NCBI RefSeq assembly: GCF_026151205.1
Contig: NC_087082.1
Coordinates: 715,501 to 779,500 of the forward strand
From: Bolinopsis microptera
Lineage: Eukaryota; Ctenophora; Tentaculata; Lobata; Bolinopsidae
Reading direction: 5' to 3'
DNA length: 64,000 nt
A model generated the notes under the pieces. The model ran no database searches. It was not told where the DNA came from and was given only the letters and a program-made list of their open reading frames with translations. Shown piece after piece: positions 48,016-57,878 of the stretch. Each line of letters begins with the position of its first letter. The stretch's first letter is position 1. A program made the position numbers and the translations under genes.

Positions 48016-48600
48016 TATCCCGATTTTCAAAATAAAGTTTAATTGAAGCGGCAGTTTGCCTATATTAGTGCGACTAAAGTGACCACATTGATTAAATTAA
48101 TATAATCATAATTCGTGATGGAATCCTGTCTATATGCAAACTTAAGATGATATAATTAATTAAGCCGTACCACTAACAACTATATTATAACTTGAAGCGT
48201 GTAATCTGCCGGTTTTGCAGTACCTCGACATTGAATTTATCTAAGTTCTAACTCCAGACGGAGAAACGGAATTGTCCGAGAACTGCGAACCCTGATGCGG
48301 GACAGGGATATATGGAGGGGTTATCTGGCGTAGATCAGACTTAGTTCAGACATAGTAGTAGTAAATTTTTAAAATGATAAGTCTTCAGTCTCTGCCTACG
48401 GTTTCGGCTTTTCGACTTGCAGTTCAGTAATCACATACAGACGCAATGCTATAAAAAATATCGAATAAAAGCACATAAGATCATATGTATTTTTCAACCA
48501 TTCAATAGATTTACATGTCAAGTTTCGACCCTGAAACGTTATTTCAAAGTCCCCTAAATAACCTTAAAAATACCATCATGCTATTCAAGAATTTTACCAA
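48016..48600. other. non-coding interval inside the poly-G transposon
   Basis: No frame of interest. It lies between the subterminal repeats and the 3' end of the RanBP2-finger gene, so it is probably untranslated or spacer sequence. Confidence 0.45.
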
Positions 48601-48614
48601 TTTCACGATCTTCC

Positions 48615-48836
48615 TCACTCTTCCTCACTCTTAGGTTCCTTGCACTTAAAGCAAGCTGTCCTCCTCGCAAAGTTGTTGCTCAAACACTTCGGGGAGATCC
48701 AGTCTCCTGGAATTTGGTCCAAACTTTCTCCATCAGCTTTAGGGGCCCGACAGTTTGTGCAGATATTCCCACTGCCTCTGTTGTTGGTACGGCATCGCTG
48801 GCATCTCCAGTTCTTGCACTCAATATACTTTGGCAT
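48615..48836 (-). CDS. two-finger RanBP2-type zinc protein, 73 aa
   Basis: The protein contains two RanBP2-type zinc fingers. The first is CKNWRCQRCRTNNRGSGNIC with a following CTNC, matching W-x-C-x2-C-x10-C-x2-C. The second is DWISPKCLSNNFARRTACFK ending CFKC, where the first pair of cysteines is reduced to one (ISPKC), so it may be degenerate. Such fingers bind single-stranded RNA or ubiquitin. The start is MPKYIECKNW, and a short acidic end (EPKSEEE) closes it. It may be the last exon of the neighbouring gene or an independent small gene of the transposon. Confidence 0.65.
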   Translation of the reverse strand: MPKYIECKNWRCQRCRTNNRGSGNICTNCRAPKADGESLDQIPGDWISPKCLSNNFARRTACFKCKEPKSEEE

Positions 48837-48972
48837 CCTTCGTATTTTCTAATAAAATACTAAATTGAGGGGTCAAGAAATTGATCACAGAAATCATACG
48901 GATAAATAAGAGCGTGGGGGTAATTTGAAAGGATGTTAATAATTTTGAATGAATAACCGAAACAGTGATGAC

Positions 48973-49515
48973 AAGGAATTTAAATGATTAAAAGATGTTT
49001 GATGTAATAGTATAATAAGTTTGATTAACTATCAAACGTTGTAAAAATTCGTGTCAAAATGCGTAATAATAAATTAGGGAGTAAATATAATTGTGTAAAA
49101 ATCGATCGAAGTCAACATAGTCACTCTATGTTAGTAAAATAATAAGTTAAAAATCGGTCACGGTCAGAAATTCGAAATCTAAAACAAAACAACAGATCAT
49201 TTACAGATAATACACGGTTCTATTCTAACTGGCACGGTAGGAATATAATAAGGAATTTAAATGATTAAAAGATGTTTGATGTAATAGTATAATAAGTTTG
49301 ATTAACTATCAAACGTTGTCAAAATTCGTGTCAAAATGCGTAATAATAAATTAGGGAGTAAATATAATTGTGTAAAAATCGATCAAAGTCAACATAGTCA
49401 TTCTATGTTAGTAAAACAATAAGTTAAAAATCGGTCACGGTCAGAAATTCGAAATCTAAAACAAAACAACAAATCATTAACAGATAATACACGGTTCTAT
49501 TCTAACTGGCACGGT
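48973..49515. repeat. direct tandem duplication, 2 x 266 bp
   Basis: Copies at 48973-49238 and 49250-49515 are nearly identical (starting AAGGAATTTAAATGATTAAA) with an 11-base spacer. They lie between the RanBP2-finger gene and the nuclear-type gene. No coding content. Confidence 0.85.
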
Positions 49516-49593
49516 CATTTAATTATTAAACAATTTATCCTAAAACGGATCGATATCATATCATATTTTATTCGTAAAGTATTCATGTAATCC

Positions 49594-50517
49594 TCAGATA
49601 TAGCTATAGGTGATCACATGGGTCGCATCAGATGATTCTCCTTCGCTTAAGTCGATTGACTCATAAGGTCTGGAACTGTCTGTCTCATTGGCACTGGTGT
49701 CGTCTACTGGCTTAGAGGGCACATCAACTACCGTTTCATCTTCGAATACCGCTTCATCATCGACTTCAGGAACAGGCAGGAGACCTCTGCTCGTGTACTC
49801 TTCGACCCTCTTCTCCACTGCTGTGGCGAGTTCTGATGCCACATAGTCCTCGTCCAAGTCTAGTTTATAAACAACTCTTGATATTTGGAATTCAAGGAGA
49901 TTTCTCATTTCGTTCTCTATTGTGGCCTCATACCTAGTCCTCTTCGCAGCATACTCTTTCTCACATTTTATTGTCAGGTACGAGATAAGTTCGTATGAGA
50001 AATTCTGGCGTTCCCTTTTCTGAGCTATGAGCAAATTCAATTTCATCTGCTTTGCCCCTACAGCAGCTGGAGGCTCTTGTAAGTTCTGCTTGAGCATCAC
50101 GTCCCTCACCAAGAGACTCTTGGGCTCGTTACTAAAGGCCGAATTAGCCCTTTTCATGGCTTCCACAATCTCTCTGCTAGGTAACCTGGGGTTACTTTGT
50201 TGTTTAAATACAGAACTTACCATACCTGGGCGGCAAGATTGCTCCTTGCAACCAAACTGAAGCAATAGTTTCTGAAAATCATGCTATGTAATTGATCGTT
50301 CGTTCCTCAATGTATTAGCATTGCGAATATTCTCAATAAAAGTGGCTTTTGAAGCCAGGAATTGAACTTTCTCCATAGCAGAGACGTTCTTTCTTCCAAC
50401 TTTTGTTTTCTTACTTAATCCACTGGATGCTCTCGAGGTTTCCGCAGAAAACCCCGTCCTCTTCGGCTTCACTGATGATGATCTTGTTGCTGACATTGCA
50501 TTGTCGAAGGTAGACAT
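49594..50517 (-). CDS. basic N-terminal, acidic C-terminal protein with one in-frame TAG, about 300 aa
   Basis: Two minus-strand segments are in the same frame and separated only by a TAG at 50284-50286. The N-terminal part is Ser/Lys-rich (SSSVKPKRTGFSAETSRASS, KKTKVGRKNVSAMEKVQFLA). The rest has a helical region (QKRERQNFSYELISYLTIKC, EKRVEEYTSRGLLPVPEVDD) and an acidic Asp/Glu-rich end. Alternatively the TAG lies in a small intron ending at GATTTTCAG. The basic start suggests a nuclear protein. I do not recognise the family. It is inside the transposon and on the same strand as the putative transposase, so it is likely an element-encoded accessory protein. Confidence 0.5.
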
Positions 50518-50790
50518 CCTGAATTTAAAAACTGAATTAAATAAGTATCAAATGAAGAGTGGGGGGGGGGGGGTGTCCATCCCAATTTTTTCAATTAAGG
50601 TTAACATGAATTAGTAATACACACTAAGTCAGCAGTAAACAAAATCAATCAAAACACATCGATAGTTTATTGAATAATGAGATGTCTACAATAAGAGTTT
50701 CGCCTGTTTGAGCTATACTTTTTTTTAAATGCAGCTCGACATCAGTATCCACAAGACTTTTAAAAGAATAGTTATGATATTAATATATTT
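50518..50790. other. spacer with G13 run
   Basis: A run of about 13 G at 50562-50574 interrupts an otherwise AT-rich spacer. No gene. The G run resembles those at the element's ends and at 52880-52897. Confidence 0.6.
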
Positions 50791-50791
50791 C

Positions 50792-51637
50792 TCAAATCCG
50801 CATCTCAGTTGATTTGAATAGCTCTCCTGTAGTTTGCGTCTTGCAGTACATAGTTAGAGCTTTGTGAACTCTGCAGCCTCGTTTAAGAGGCTGGTAGTTC
50901 ACTGAACTCCTTGAGGGAGATGAAGAGTCATTATTTGCTGCAGCAATGAATAGTATAGTCCCCTCTTTAACAACCTTCCGTTTTCTTTTAGTCTTAGTTT
51001 TCTCCATCACAACGAACGAACCAGTAAATCCAATAGAGATAATGTGGCAGTCTGTTGTATCACCCTGACACTCCGCTATGAGTGACAACTTATCTGAGGA
51101 GACAACTGTAAATCGCCTAACTCTTGTTTGGGATGACATGGACGTCCTGCCGTCATTGCAGTATTTCGCAACTGCATACTGCAAGTGGTATTTTTTATCG
51201 TTCCCAAACTTCATTAGACCTTCGTCTTCGTCATCTTCCATTGTATCGAAAGATTCGACTTCAATCTCGTCCTCAGATACATGCTCCCTGTCCGATTCAT
51301 CTCCCTCTGAGTCATCTTCCTCATCTTCCTCATCTGAGGAGAAAGCCTTAGTGTTCTTTGAAAAAGAAGAGTTCTTGTTAAATTTTTCTTCTCCGATCTT
51401 CATTCCTTTCTTCATTTCCTCCTTCAGCTCAATGAGGGATGTGTCTTTACCCTTGTAGATGGCTTCATCTTGCCTAATTTTTAAAAGTTGCCTGCCTCTA
51501 GTATGAGCAACTGAGTGCTCAAGAAGATGCAAATTGTCCCCATCAATACTTAGTGACAGGTTTCGTTTGCCACAACCTTTTAAAATGTTGCAGGCATCCA
51601 GGTTTGTTTTGCGGCCAGCATGCATACCTGTGCGTAA
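50792..51637 (-). CDS. C-terminal exon of putative transposase, with acidic cluster
   Basis: The exon begins after GATTACGCACAG (acceptor at about 51638) and encodes about 277 residues. They run from AGRKTNLDACNILKGCGKRN, through SIDGDNLHLLEHSVAHTRGR and a strongly acidic stretch of about 40 Asp/Glu/Ser residues (around residue 98-140), to KTKTKRKRKVVKEG and a Cys-containing tail. It is probably spliced to the catalytic exon at 51663-52804, but the exact donor and frame could not be settled from the sequence. The stop is at 50792. Confidence 0.5.
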   Translation of the reverse strand, partial: LRTGMHAGRKTNLDACNILKGCGKRNLSLSIDGDNLHLLEHSVAHTRGRQLLKIRQDEAIYKGKDTSLIELKEEMKKGMKIGEEKFNKNSSFSKNTKAFSSDEEDEEDDSEGDESDREHVSEDEIEVESFDTMEDDEDEGLMKFGNDKKYHLQYAVAKYCNDGRTSMSSQTRVRRFTVVSSDKLSLIAECQGDTTDCHIISIGFTGSFVVMEKTKTKRKRKVVKEGTILFIAAANNDSSSPSRSSVNYQPLKRGCRVHKALTMYCKTQTTGELFKSTEMRI

Positions 51638-51662
51638 TCACGCGAAAAGTTGTTCTAACGAA

Positions 51663-52804
51663 TCAGACGTCAAGAACCAAGTAACAATATCGCACTCTGG
51701 AATCTGGATACTTGGACACCACAGTTACCACGTACCATATCAGTCCATCAACACAGGCAAGAAAGTCGTCATAAGACTGACTTGTAATGAAAAACTTTCC
51801 AAGACATCTCATTCGTGCGATCTCCTCACGCCATTTGATCATTATGGCCTTGCTCATTGAAGCATACAAGAGACGCTCAGCAGGCTTTAGAGTCTTGTCA
51901 TAATATGCACAGAAGATAAGGTATCCCAACTCCAAAAACAGTCCCATTCCGGTGTAGCCGGCTTCATAAAAATGTGGATACAGCAGCAACAGTTCAGTAG
52001 CTAAACTTGGGTCTTGCTTATCTTTCACAGCTACAGCGGATTTAGAGATCGCATCTCTACAGTTCTCGTTTTCGTGCCACAAATGAACTACACACTCCCA
52101 CCTGGCACACCACTTCAGTCTGTTTGTCAATGTTAGGTTCGCAGGAGTTGTAAAGAGGAGTAGCCTTGTCGATAGGTACTTGCTGTTGTTTCTGAGCTTT
52201 TTCAGCACGTGCAATGCATCTGAGCAGGGGAAATCTGAACCACCAGAGAAATTAAGACCAAATTGTATCGGATAATCCAAATTTTCTAGCCAAACAAAGC
52301 TGTGTGGGACTTTGGTGTAAACAATCTTTTGAAACTTTCTCATCCTGGGGTCCCCATCACCTGCGAAGGCTAAAATTTCAATACCAACGTCTAAGCAGGC
52401 TTTTTTCATCGTATGAAAAAGTTCAGACATGTCATCTGCATTCATTAGTTTCCCTAACGGAAATGAACAAACTGCATAGTAGATAGACTTTCTACATAGT
52501 GGAACTATGTTAACCACCCCTATCTGGCCACAAGCATTCAGTTGCCCACTTTGTTTACATAATTTTACAGATTCCAGTCCGTTAACAACCCCATCACTGT
52601 TAATCAAGATATCAGCCGGTTCCTGTCTCTGTAGTCTTATTTTCACGGGAGAGATCCACTTGTGATCAACTCCGGTTGCAAGATACTCGCCATTAGCCTT
52701 GATTACTCCTATTCGCCCCGAAGCAGCAGTAGCATCGACGGCTAGGAAATAAGGTATCTTCTTCGGATCACTTACGCCAGCTTTGGATCCAACTATCCCT
52801 AGAG
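51663..52804 (-). CDS. central exon of unrecognised putative DDE-type transposase
   Basis: After a TCAACTCTAG acceptor (52805-52807) the exon encodes FLAVDATAASGRIGVIKANG, a beta strand ending in an Asp as in RNase H-like folds. Later comes ILAFAGDGDPRMRKF with a second Asp (GDGDPR). The rest includes DALHVLKKLRNNSKYLSTRL, a Trp/Cys segment (KWCARWECVVHLWHENENC) and EEIARMRCLGKFFITSQSYD. Two acidic residues in this spacing suggest a DDE/D transposase, and the acidic residue of the third position may be in ATELLLLYPHFYE. No known superfamily signature is recognised. Its location inside inverted repeats supports a transposase role; this is inference. Confidence 0.55.
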
Positions 52805-52807
52805 TTG

Positions 52808-53123
52808 AAAGAGTTAGTTAAGTTTATGGGATTGGTAAGGGAGCATTCACATATGAATCCTCAAACACAACTGGAGCGGGGGGGGGGGGGGGGTGGAAGC
52901 CGAAGGGAATTTTGTGGAATTATGTATGACTAAATTATGGGGGTTTTCTAAAATACTCCAAAATCCATTCAGGTATTCCCCAAAATTCCCCTTGGCTTCC
53001 CCACCCCCCCTCCTTCAAGTGCTATGACTGATATAATTTAGTAATATTTTAAAATGTATTAGTACTGTATTATCAGAATTGCTGAACTCTAAACTAAAAA
53101 TGTAGGGTATTCATAAATAATCA
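52808..53123. other. intron of the putative transposase gene, with poly-G run
   Basis: The interval starts at the exon donor GTAAGTAC (about 53142-53149) and ends at the acceptor TCAACTCTAG. It contains a G18 run at 52880-52897 and a C-rich complement CCCCACCCCCCC at 53000-53011, which could pair with it or form a G-quadruplex on one strand. Confidence 0.5.
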
Positions 53124-54070
53124 TTAATTAGCAATGTTGTACTTACTCAAAACTTCTTGAAGGTGCTGCTTAAAATTGCTTGCTTTGAAATAAGGTAAAA
53201 CAGGTATGGTTGGTAGACAATTCAACTTCATAGTAGAGTGTGCTGGACCCCCAACCAAATCCGATACATCTTTACCGGCAGCAGCACTGTGCTTGAGGTA
53301 AAGTTTTTGGATGGTAGCTTTTAGAACATTATGGTGGGTCCTTCTATTGACATCACCATGATCACAAACGCCCCGGTTCAACTTGTTCTTGATGGCGATG
53401 GTGACAAATGGTAGGCTTTTGAGCGAATCGAAGACTTCATAGCTGCAACTTAACAAGTCGACCTCGAAAACAGAACTTAGTTTATGAACAACTTCGCAAG
53501 CTTTGTAGTGATCAGATTCTTCGCAGGCTGGTTTAACCTTAGGTAGGTCTTCAATATCGTTTGCTAATGTTGAGATATATTTGTTGGTTTTATCGTGAGA
53601 TTGAAGGAGATCAAATCCTAGCGAATCACTAAGACGTTTCAAAATACCAATTGCATGTTCCTCTTCACATGTTTCTTTTTCTCCAATGCATGATTCTTCT
53701 TCGGTATTTGAAAGATCGGTTGACTGCAAAAAAAATCAGTCTCGTCAGATTGATTGTTTTCGGACGCTAAAATTTTGTTGCTGCTCGGTGGCAACACTGT
53801 TGGTGATAAAGTTCTGTTTGGTATAGTGTATTTGATATTATACTCTTTTCCACTAACAATCAAGCGCCATTTACAGTTGTCAACATGACTTGGCGAACTG
53901 AAATGCATCGTAAATGCTTCTACAAAGTCATTCCTTTTCAGTTTTAATTGATAGTTACAGTTACTACATTTTATTAAACTATCGTTAATTGAACAGCCAC
54001 TCTGAAGCCCCATCTTACGCACCATACTAAGCAGTTGCTCTTTCTTGGATTTCAACTTTTTTGGAGGCAT
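53124..54070 (-). CDS. N-terminal exon of putative transposase with CCHH-like finger; one homopolymer frameshift
   Basis: The frame starts MPPKKLKSKKEQLLSMVRKM, followed by a zinc-finger-like CSNCNYQ ... HFSSPSHVDNC. That is C-x2-C with His pairs in the spacing of BED/THAP-type fingers. It runs to a tract of eight T at about 53727-53734, after which the rest (STDLSNTEEESCIGEKETCE to HSAAAGKDVSDLVGGPAHST) is in a shifted frame. Adding or losing one T would make it continuous, so either an indel or a sequencing error is present. The exon ends at a GTAAGT donor near 53142. N-terminal zinc fingers before the catalytic part are common in transposases. Confidence 0.55.
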
Positions 54071-54640
54071 CCTGATTATTGCGGGTTAAATAAAATGAAT
54101 CTTTAAATAATAAGTTGAAATTAGAATGAAAGTGTACAAATCTGAATTGAAACAGTTAAGTAACGTCATGTTGTCAAATTTGATAGAAAGTTAGAGTTCA
54201 GAATAAAACAAATATTCAGAATAAAACAAATATTATATTCAAATCTCTTTATTCAACAATATTAAATCATTATAGAACCTAATTTGTGGCTTGATCGTTC
54301 GAGATGGGAGATCAAGCAATTTATACAAATAATGAGAATAATCCAATTCGATAATAAATAGTTCAATTTGGAGATCAAACAATAAATTAAATAATGACAG
54401 TAATCTAATTTGAATATTAAATATCAAATTCGGAAATCAAAAAATTGATAATACGGTTTCTTGTTTAATATGGTTTCCTGTAACAAGATTATGCATCTCA
54501 ATTAAATAAATCACATCTTTAGACATTTGTGTGTCCTCGAATTATAAGTAATACCTTTGAATTGATTGCCTTTAGCTAAAACGGGCTAATACTGTCAATC
54601 TAAACGAAGAATATAAATTCAATAATTGTAATATTAAAGT
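54071..54640. other. non-coding right subterminal region of the poly-G transposon
   Basis: AT-rich sequence upstream of the first exon of the putative transposase; it probably contains its promoter. A repeated ATTCAGAATAAAACAAATAT doublet occurs at 54198-54235. No gene. Confidence 0.45.
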
Positions 54641-54729
54641 ATATTAAAATGTGGGATTTTTTCCGATTTTGACCCGGGGATATACTTTAATATACTTTAA
54701 TATGGTTGCCCCCCCAACCCCCCCCCCCC

Positions 54730-54852
54730 AAAGTTACCGGCCTCGAGGAACTGTTATGGTTTTCAAGTGTCCTAGTCAGTGTCACATTTGCTTTGTCATA
54801 ATTTGGGTCTCCGACGGCGACTGCCGTCCAAAATACTAGTTGCCAAATCCAC
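54730..54852 (-). pseudogene. envelope-like glycoprotein gene, N-terminal part (split copy)
   Basis: The segment matches the first about 40 residues of the gene at 57879-58553: a short hydrophobic signal-peptide-like start (IWQLVFWTAVAVGD) and an Asn-rich stretch with potential glycosylation sites. It is separated from the rest (47256-47820) by the 6.9-kb transposon. Confidence 0.7.
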
Positions 54853-54986
54853 ATGTGCTTACCTTTGTATTTGGAGAGTGAGAGGTTCCGCTGGTGGTTT
54901 ATGTCATGGACACTAAGTAAATGATAAGTTTGAACTCAAGGTTGAATTTAAAGTTGAAATTAAGGAAAATATTATATAAAACGATT

Positions 54987-55500
54987 TTATTGTTGATGTA
55001 GATACGTCATTATAAAGATGCAGATTTGGAAGTATTTGAGTTTGTACGTGATAAGTAATCTGCAGACAACATGTCTAGTAATGACAAGCAAAAGTATACA
55101 CACATTCACCCCCAAATGAGGAATAATCAGACGAGCTACTTCCGTGTGGGGTCGGCGTAACTGTGGGGGATGTGACGGTGTAGTTATTTGGTTGTCAGTG
55201 ATAGCTTTGTGTTGCTTCCTAGTGTCACCGTGTTTGCTTGTTACGTTTCTGCTGTCGAGACACTCGGAACTGCAAAAGGAGTCGGACAGGCGAGGAAGAG
55301 AAAAAGAGTGTAACATGAAGGAAAAGAGTGTAACAAGAAGGAACAATAAAATTTTAATGTTAATCGGAACTTAGAGTGAGAAAAAGTGAAACCAGTACAC
55401 ATGTGTATAAAAAAAACTTAAATGTGGTAAACGTTTATAAAATGAGTACAAAATAATGAATACAAAATATTAAGGTTCACAATTCATTTGCGATTTCTGA
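54987..55500. other. unassigned interval with a short hydrophobic frame
   Basis: A plus-strand frame at 55144-55374 encodes DGVVIWLSVIALCCFLVSPC, a hydrophobic stretch that could be a membrane segment, then basic residues. The equivalent region near 58650 in the other family unit lacks it. It could be the membrane-anchor part of something or chance. The rest is AT-rich. Confidence 0.3.
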
Positions 55501-55512
55501 AAACAATCATAT

Positions 55513-55812
55513 TCAATAATTTAGTCCCCTTTTTCCAGGTCTAATTGTTTTTCTAACTAAGATATCCGTCCCTCTGATGATGCCCCAGCTGACATACATC
55601 AGTCTGTCCCCTTCTCTCGTATTCTCCATAGCCCCCTCCAAGTCCTTTCCTATCTTACCGACCACTGCCGTGGCCGCCTTTACCCACAACCCTGGGCGAA
55701 GCATCCTTATTCTGTTCCTTAAAGAGCGCATCATGACCAATGCACATCTGACCTCCCCTTTGATAAAGTCAACTCTCTGCTGGTATTTGATTGTCGTCTG
55801 CTGCTGCACCAT
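55513..55812 (-). CDS. unrecognised exon of the right-hand family (basic helical), 99 aa
   Basis: The frame encodes MVQQQTTIKYQQRVDFIKGE, then RCALVMMRSLRNRIRMLRPG and ENTREGDRLMYVSWGIIRG. It is rich in Arg and Met with an amphipathic pattern. A related copy lies at 58647-58975, where the part after YVSW differs, perhaps marking an exon border. The family is not recognised. It lies on the minus strand next to an envelope-like gene in both units. Confidence 0.4.
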   Translation of the reverse strand: MVQQQTTIKYQQRVDFIKGEVRCALVMMRSLRNRIRMLRPGLWVKAATAVVGKIGKDLEGAMENTREGDRLMYVSWGIIRGTDILVRKTIRPGKRGLNY

Positions 55813-55829
55813 TTAAATTCGGGAAGGGT

Positions 55830-56250
55830 GTTTACTTAATTTCTTTCACAACATTTTGAAACGATGGTAAGCTTAGTTCTTCTATTGATGATTTAACAGA
55901 CCGTTGTATACTTTCTTCAAGGATACGGTCAATGGTTTTGGTATCTTTCTGGACAACTTATCTTCTTACCTCTGCCAGTTTCGCTCCTTCTGAGCGTCAA
56001 TTCTCTATCAAGTTTTATTACTTATCGCTGAATGGTCTTCAGACGATTCGTTCGCCCGCCTTTACATATATTTCTTCAGAATCTTCGTATAACTTCGATT
56101 ACTAGTATAAAATTAAAAATACCATGACGACACTCGTCTTGTCTGATTTTTTCAATAATGCGAAATTCTGAAAAACAAGTTTTGAGGTACCCTTAATATT
56201 AAAAAAGGGAAATAAAAGCGAAAAGAGAACTTGAAGAAGCAAAAAGGTAC
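55830..56250. repeat. right-hand family unit 3: shared block
   Basis: Parallel to 58995-59400: TTTACTTAATTTCTTTCACAAC through ACCATGACGACACTCGTCTTG. The two copies are about 95 per cent identical by eye. No coding region is supported. Confidence 0.65.
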
Positions 56251-56335
56251 AGGTATAAAAAAGAAAAAGAAAAAGAAAAATGAAAAGAAAAATAAAAAGA
56301 AAAAGAAAAAGAAAAAGAAAAAGAAAATAAAATAC
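56251..56335. repeat. (GAAAAA)n microsatellite
   Basis: About 10 units of AAGAAA with two interruptions (TGAAAAG and AATAAAAAG). Copies of this tract occur at 44433, 46656 and 59432. Confidence 0.8.
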
Positions 56336-56510
56336 AATAAATCGATTTTGTTGGTAAGGTCAAGAGTTCTGACTTTCCCAGTCATGAGTCATACTGTTAG
56401 TGAATTTGAGTATCCTAACACTAACAGCCCCTAGTGATACGGTTAAAATATCTGACTCCTCCTCAATATAATCTTCCAGGTCTGAGTAAGCTGAATTTTG
56501 TGCCATCTCC
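56336..56510 (-). CDS. acidic exon of the right-hand family, unit 3
   Basis: Homologous to 44541-44700 (EDYIEEESDIL core). The base changes alter some residues but the central frame is kept. It is followed by the coiled-coil exon at 56613-56805 in the same arrangement as unit 1. Confidence 0.35.
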
Positions 56511-56612
56511 ATGATGATTTATGCATTGGCCACCAAAAGAGCCGCAAAGCAATGATGTTCGCACAATAACAGATACTTATGGGTCGCTTTAAACATGAAA
56601 TAAGACACTTAC

Positions 56613-56805
56613 CAAACTGTCATACATCAGTTTTGTGTGGTGCACGACGCCCCTAGATATCCGCTTAGCAAACTGTAACTTCTGGGATAAAAGCTGCATT
56701 CGCAGGTAACTCGCTTCTTGCTCCAGCTCTCGGACCTCTGTACGTAGCCTTTTAATCTCATTTACCCTCCATACCGGCAACATAATGCAATAGAAACTCC
56801 TCAAG
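56613..56805 (-). CDS. coiled-coil exon of the right-hand family, unit 3
   Basis: The exon has a GTAAGT donor (56611-56612) and a TTGTGGCAG acceptor (56806-56808) and the same 193-base length as the copy at 44797-44989. It encodes VNEIKRLRTEVRELEQEASY and LRMQLLSQKLQFAKRISRGV, a leucine-zipper-like coiled coil. About 10 differences separate the copies. No family is recognised. Confidence 0.5.
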
Positions 56806-57036
56806 CTGCCACAATGGAATTATACAGGAATTAAACAGGAATTAAACATGAAATGACCAAGGAGAACACTAACGAACTCGTCTTGGTAATACAGCAATTC
56901 ATAAAGACGATCAGAACTCTAAAAATTGAGCGAATGCTATAAAAATAAATTCTTAAAAATTAACCGCTTTACAATTTCACTAAAGAAAAATCGAATATAA
57001 TAATTTAAATACGAGTAAAACAGTCATGGAGGTGAG

Positions 57037-57324
57037 TTAATGACGATGAGTAGGAGACGGGAGGTGATTACTAGGACTGCTTTCAGGAGGATGTCGAAGG
57101 TGAAAGGATTCTGTGAGGTTCTTTCCAAATTTTGTTGCATGGAATGAGTTCATAATGGCCCCATATTCTTTGAACATTATGAGGCTTTTAAGGTTGTCTG
57201 AGAGGTTGGACCGGAGGGAGTTGTAGCTGGGGCATTCATTTATGACGTGGTCCTCGGTTTCAAGGATAGGTGTTTCAAAGAATGGTATTTCTTCAATGTA
57301 ATCGATCAACAATCTATAAAGCAC
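57037..57324 (-). pseudogene. short LINE/host-like fragment with Cys-His pattern
   Basis: The frame contains ETEDHVINECPSYNSLRSNL and GAIMNSFHATKFGKNLTESF. This HVI-x-x-CP-x-YN/Y pattern is typical of the C-terminal end of non-LTR retrotransposon pol proteins (E-x-x-x-H-x-x-x-x-C-P-x-Y). It is about 95 codons long and lacks any RT. It is probably a 5'-truncated LINE insertion between exons of the family unit. Confidence 0.55.
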
Positions 57325-57364
57325 AACAAAATAACATTTATGTAATTAAAATAAACCTACTACT

Positions 57365-57510
57365 CACCACTGGAGGTTCCTGAGGCTCAACCCGAGCCAC
57401 GGGTCGGCCACGCCTCTCAGCATCTTCAAATCTTCGCTATCGCTGGACCTTCTCCTCTTCCTTCCTTTCCCCTTATCGGGTGATCCGGACATGTCAGAAA
57501 TTTGGGAGAC
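57365..57510 (-). CDS. basic N-terminal exon of the right-hand family, unit 3
   Basis: An ATG opens SGSPDKGKGRKRRRSSDSED, a bipartite-like nuclear localisation signal, and a GTGAGTAG donor follows further on. The central frame shifts among copies (in this copy an extra AAATCTTCG repeat follows SED). It is probably the first coding exon of the gene that includes the coiled-coil exon. Confidence 0.4.
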
Positions 57511-57878
57511 TGTACGAAAAGCACAATATTCGATTGAAAATGAACCACCCGACTCGATTTCAAGTGAACTGAACACTAATTTTTAAGACTTGAATTTACT
57601 GCCTATGATTGACAGTTAAACCGATAATTTCACAGTTCCAACATCGAATATATAAAATTTTACAATTATGTCATATGATGCCTTAACATTTTATTCTAGT
57701 CCCGTAATTATTTTTCACTTTTTAAAACATACGAAGCAGTACTGTCTGGAGCTGCTTGATTCAGCTTAAAAAGTCACGTTCAATTATCGCGCTTTTCTCA
57801 GTAATCGTTCATCAGGCATTCCGTTCTCAGCAATAATTCGACTTTTATACAACATCATTTTCTTCGCAACCGCGGCTA
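57511..57878. repeat. shared intergenic block of the right-hand family
   Basis: Homologous to 45240-45600 and 46935-47255. It includes GAAGCAGTACTGTCTGGAGC and separates the basic exon from the envelope-like gene. No coding content. Confidence 0.6.

Larger units (their letters stand above)
47821..54729. mobile_element. 6909-bp DNA transposon with poly-G terminal inverted repeats
   Basis: The left end is a run of 21 G, then CCAACCATATTAAAGTATA. The right end, read inward, is 12 G, TT, 7 G, then CAACCATATTAAAGTATATT. Inside each end is a copy of a block containing GATTTTTTCCGATTTTGACC with 10-base ATACTTTAAT repeats. The target is the envelope-like gene, with an AAAGTT duplication. All genes inside are on the minus strand: a putative transposase (51.1-54.1 kb), a nuclear-type protein and a RanBP2-finger protein. 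I cannot assign a known superfamily. Confidence 0.85.
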
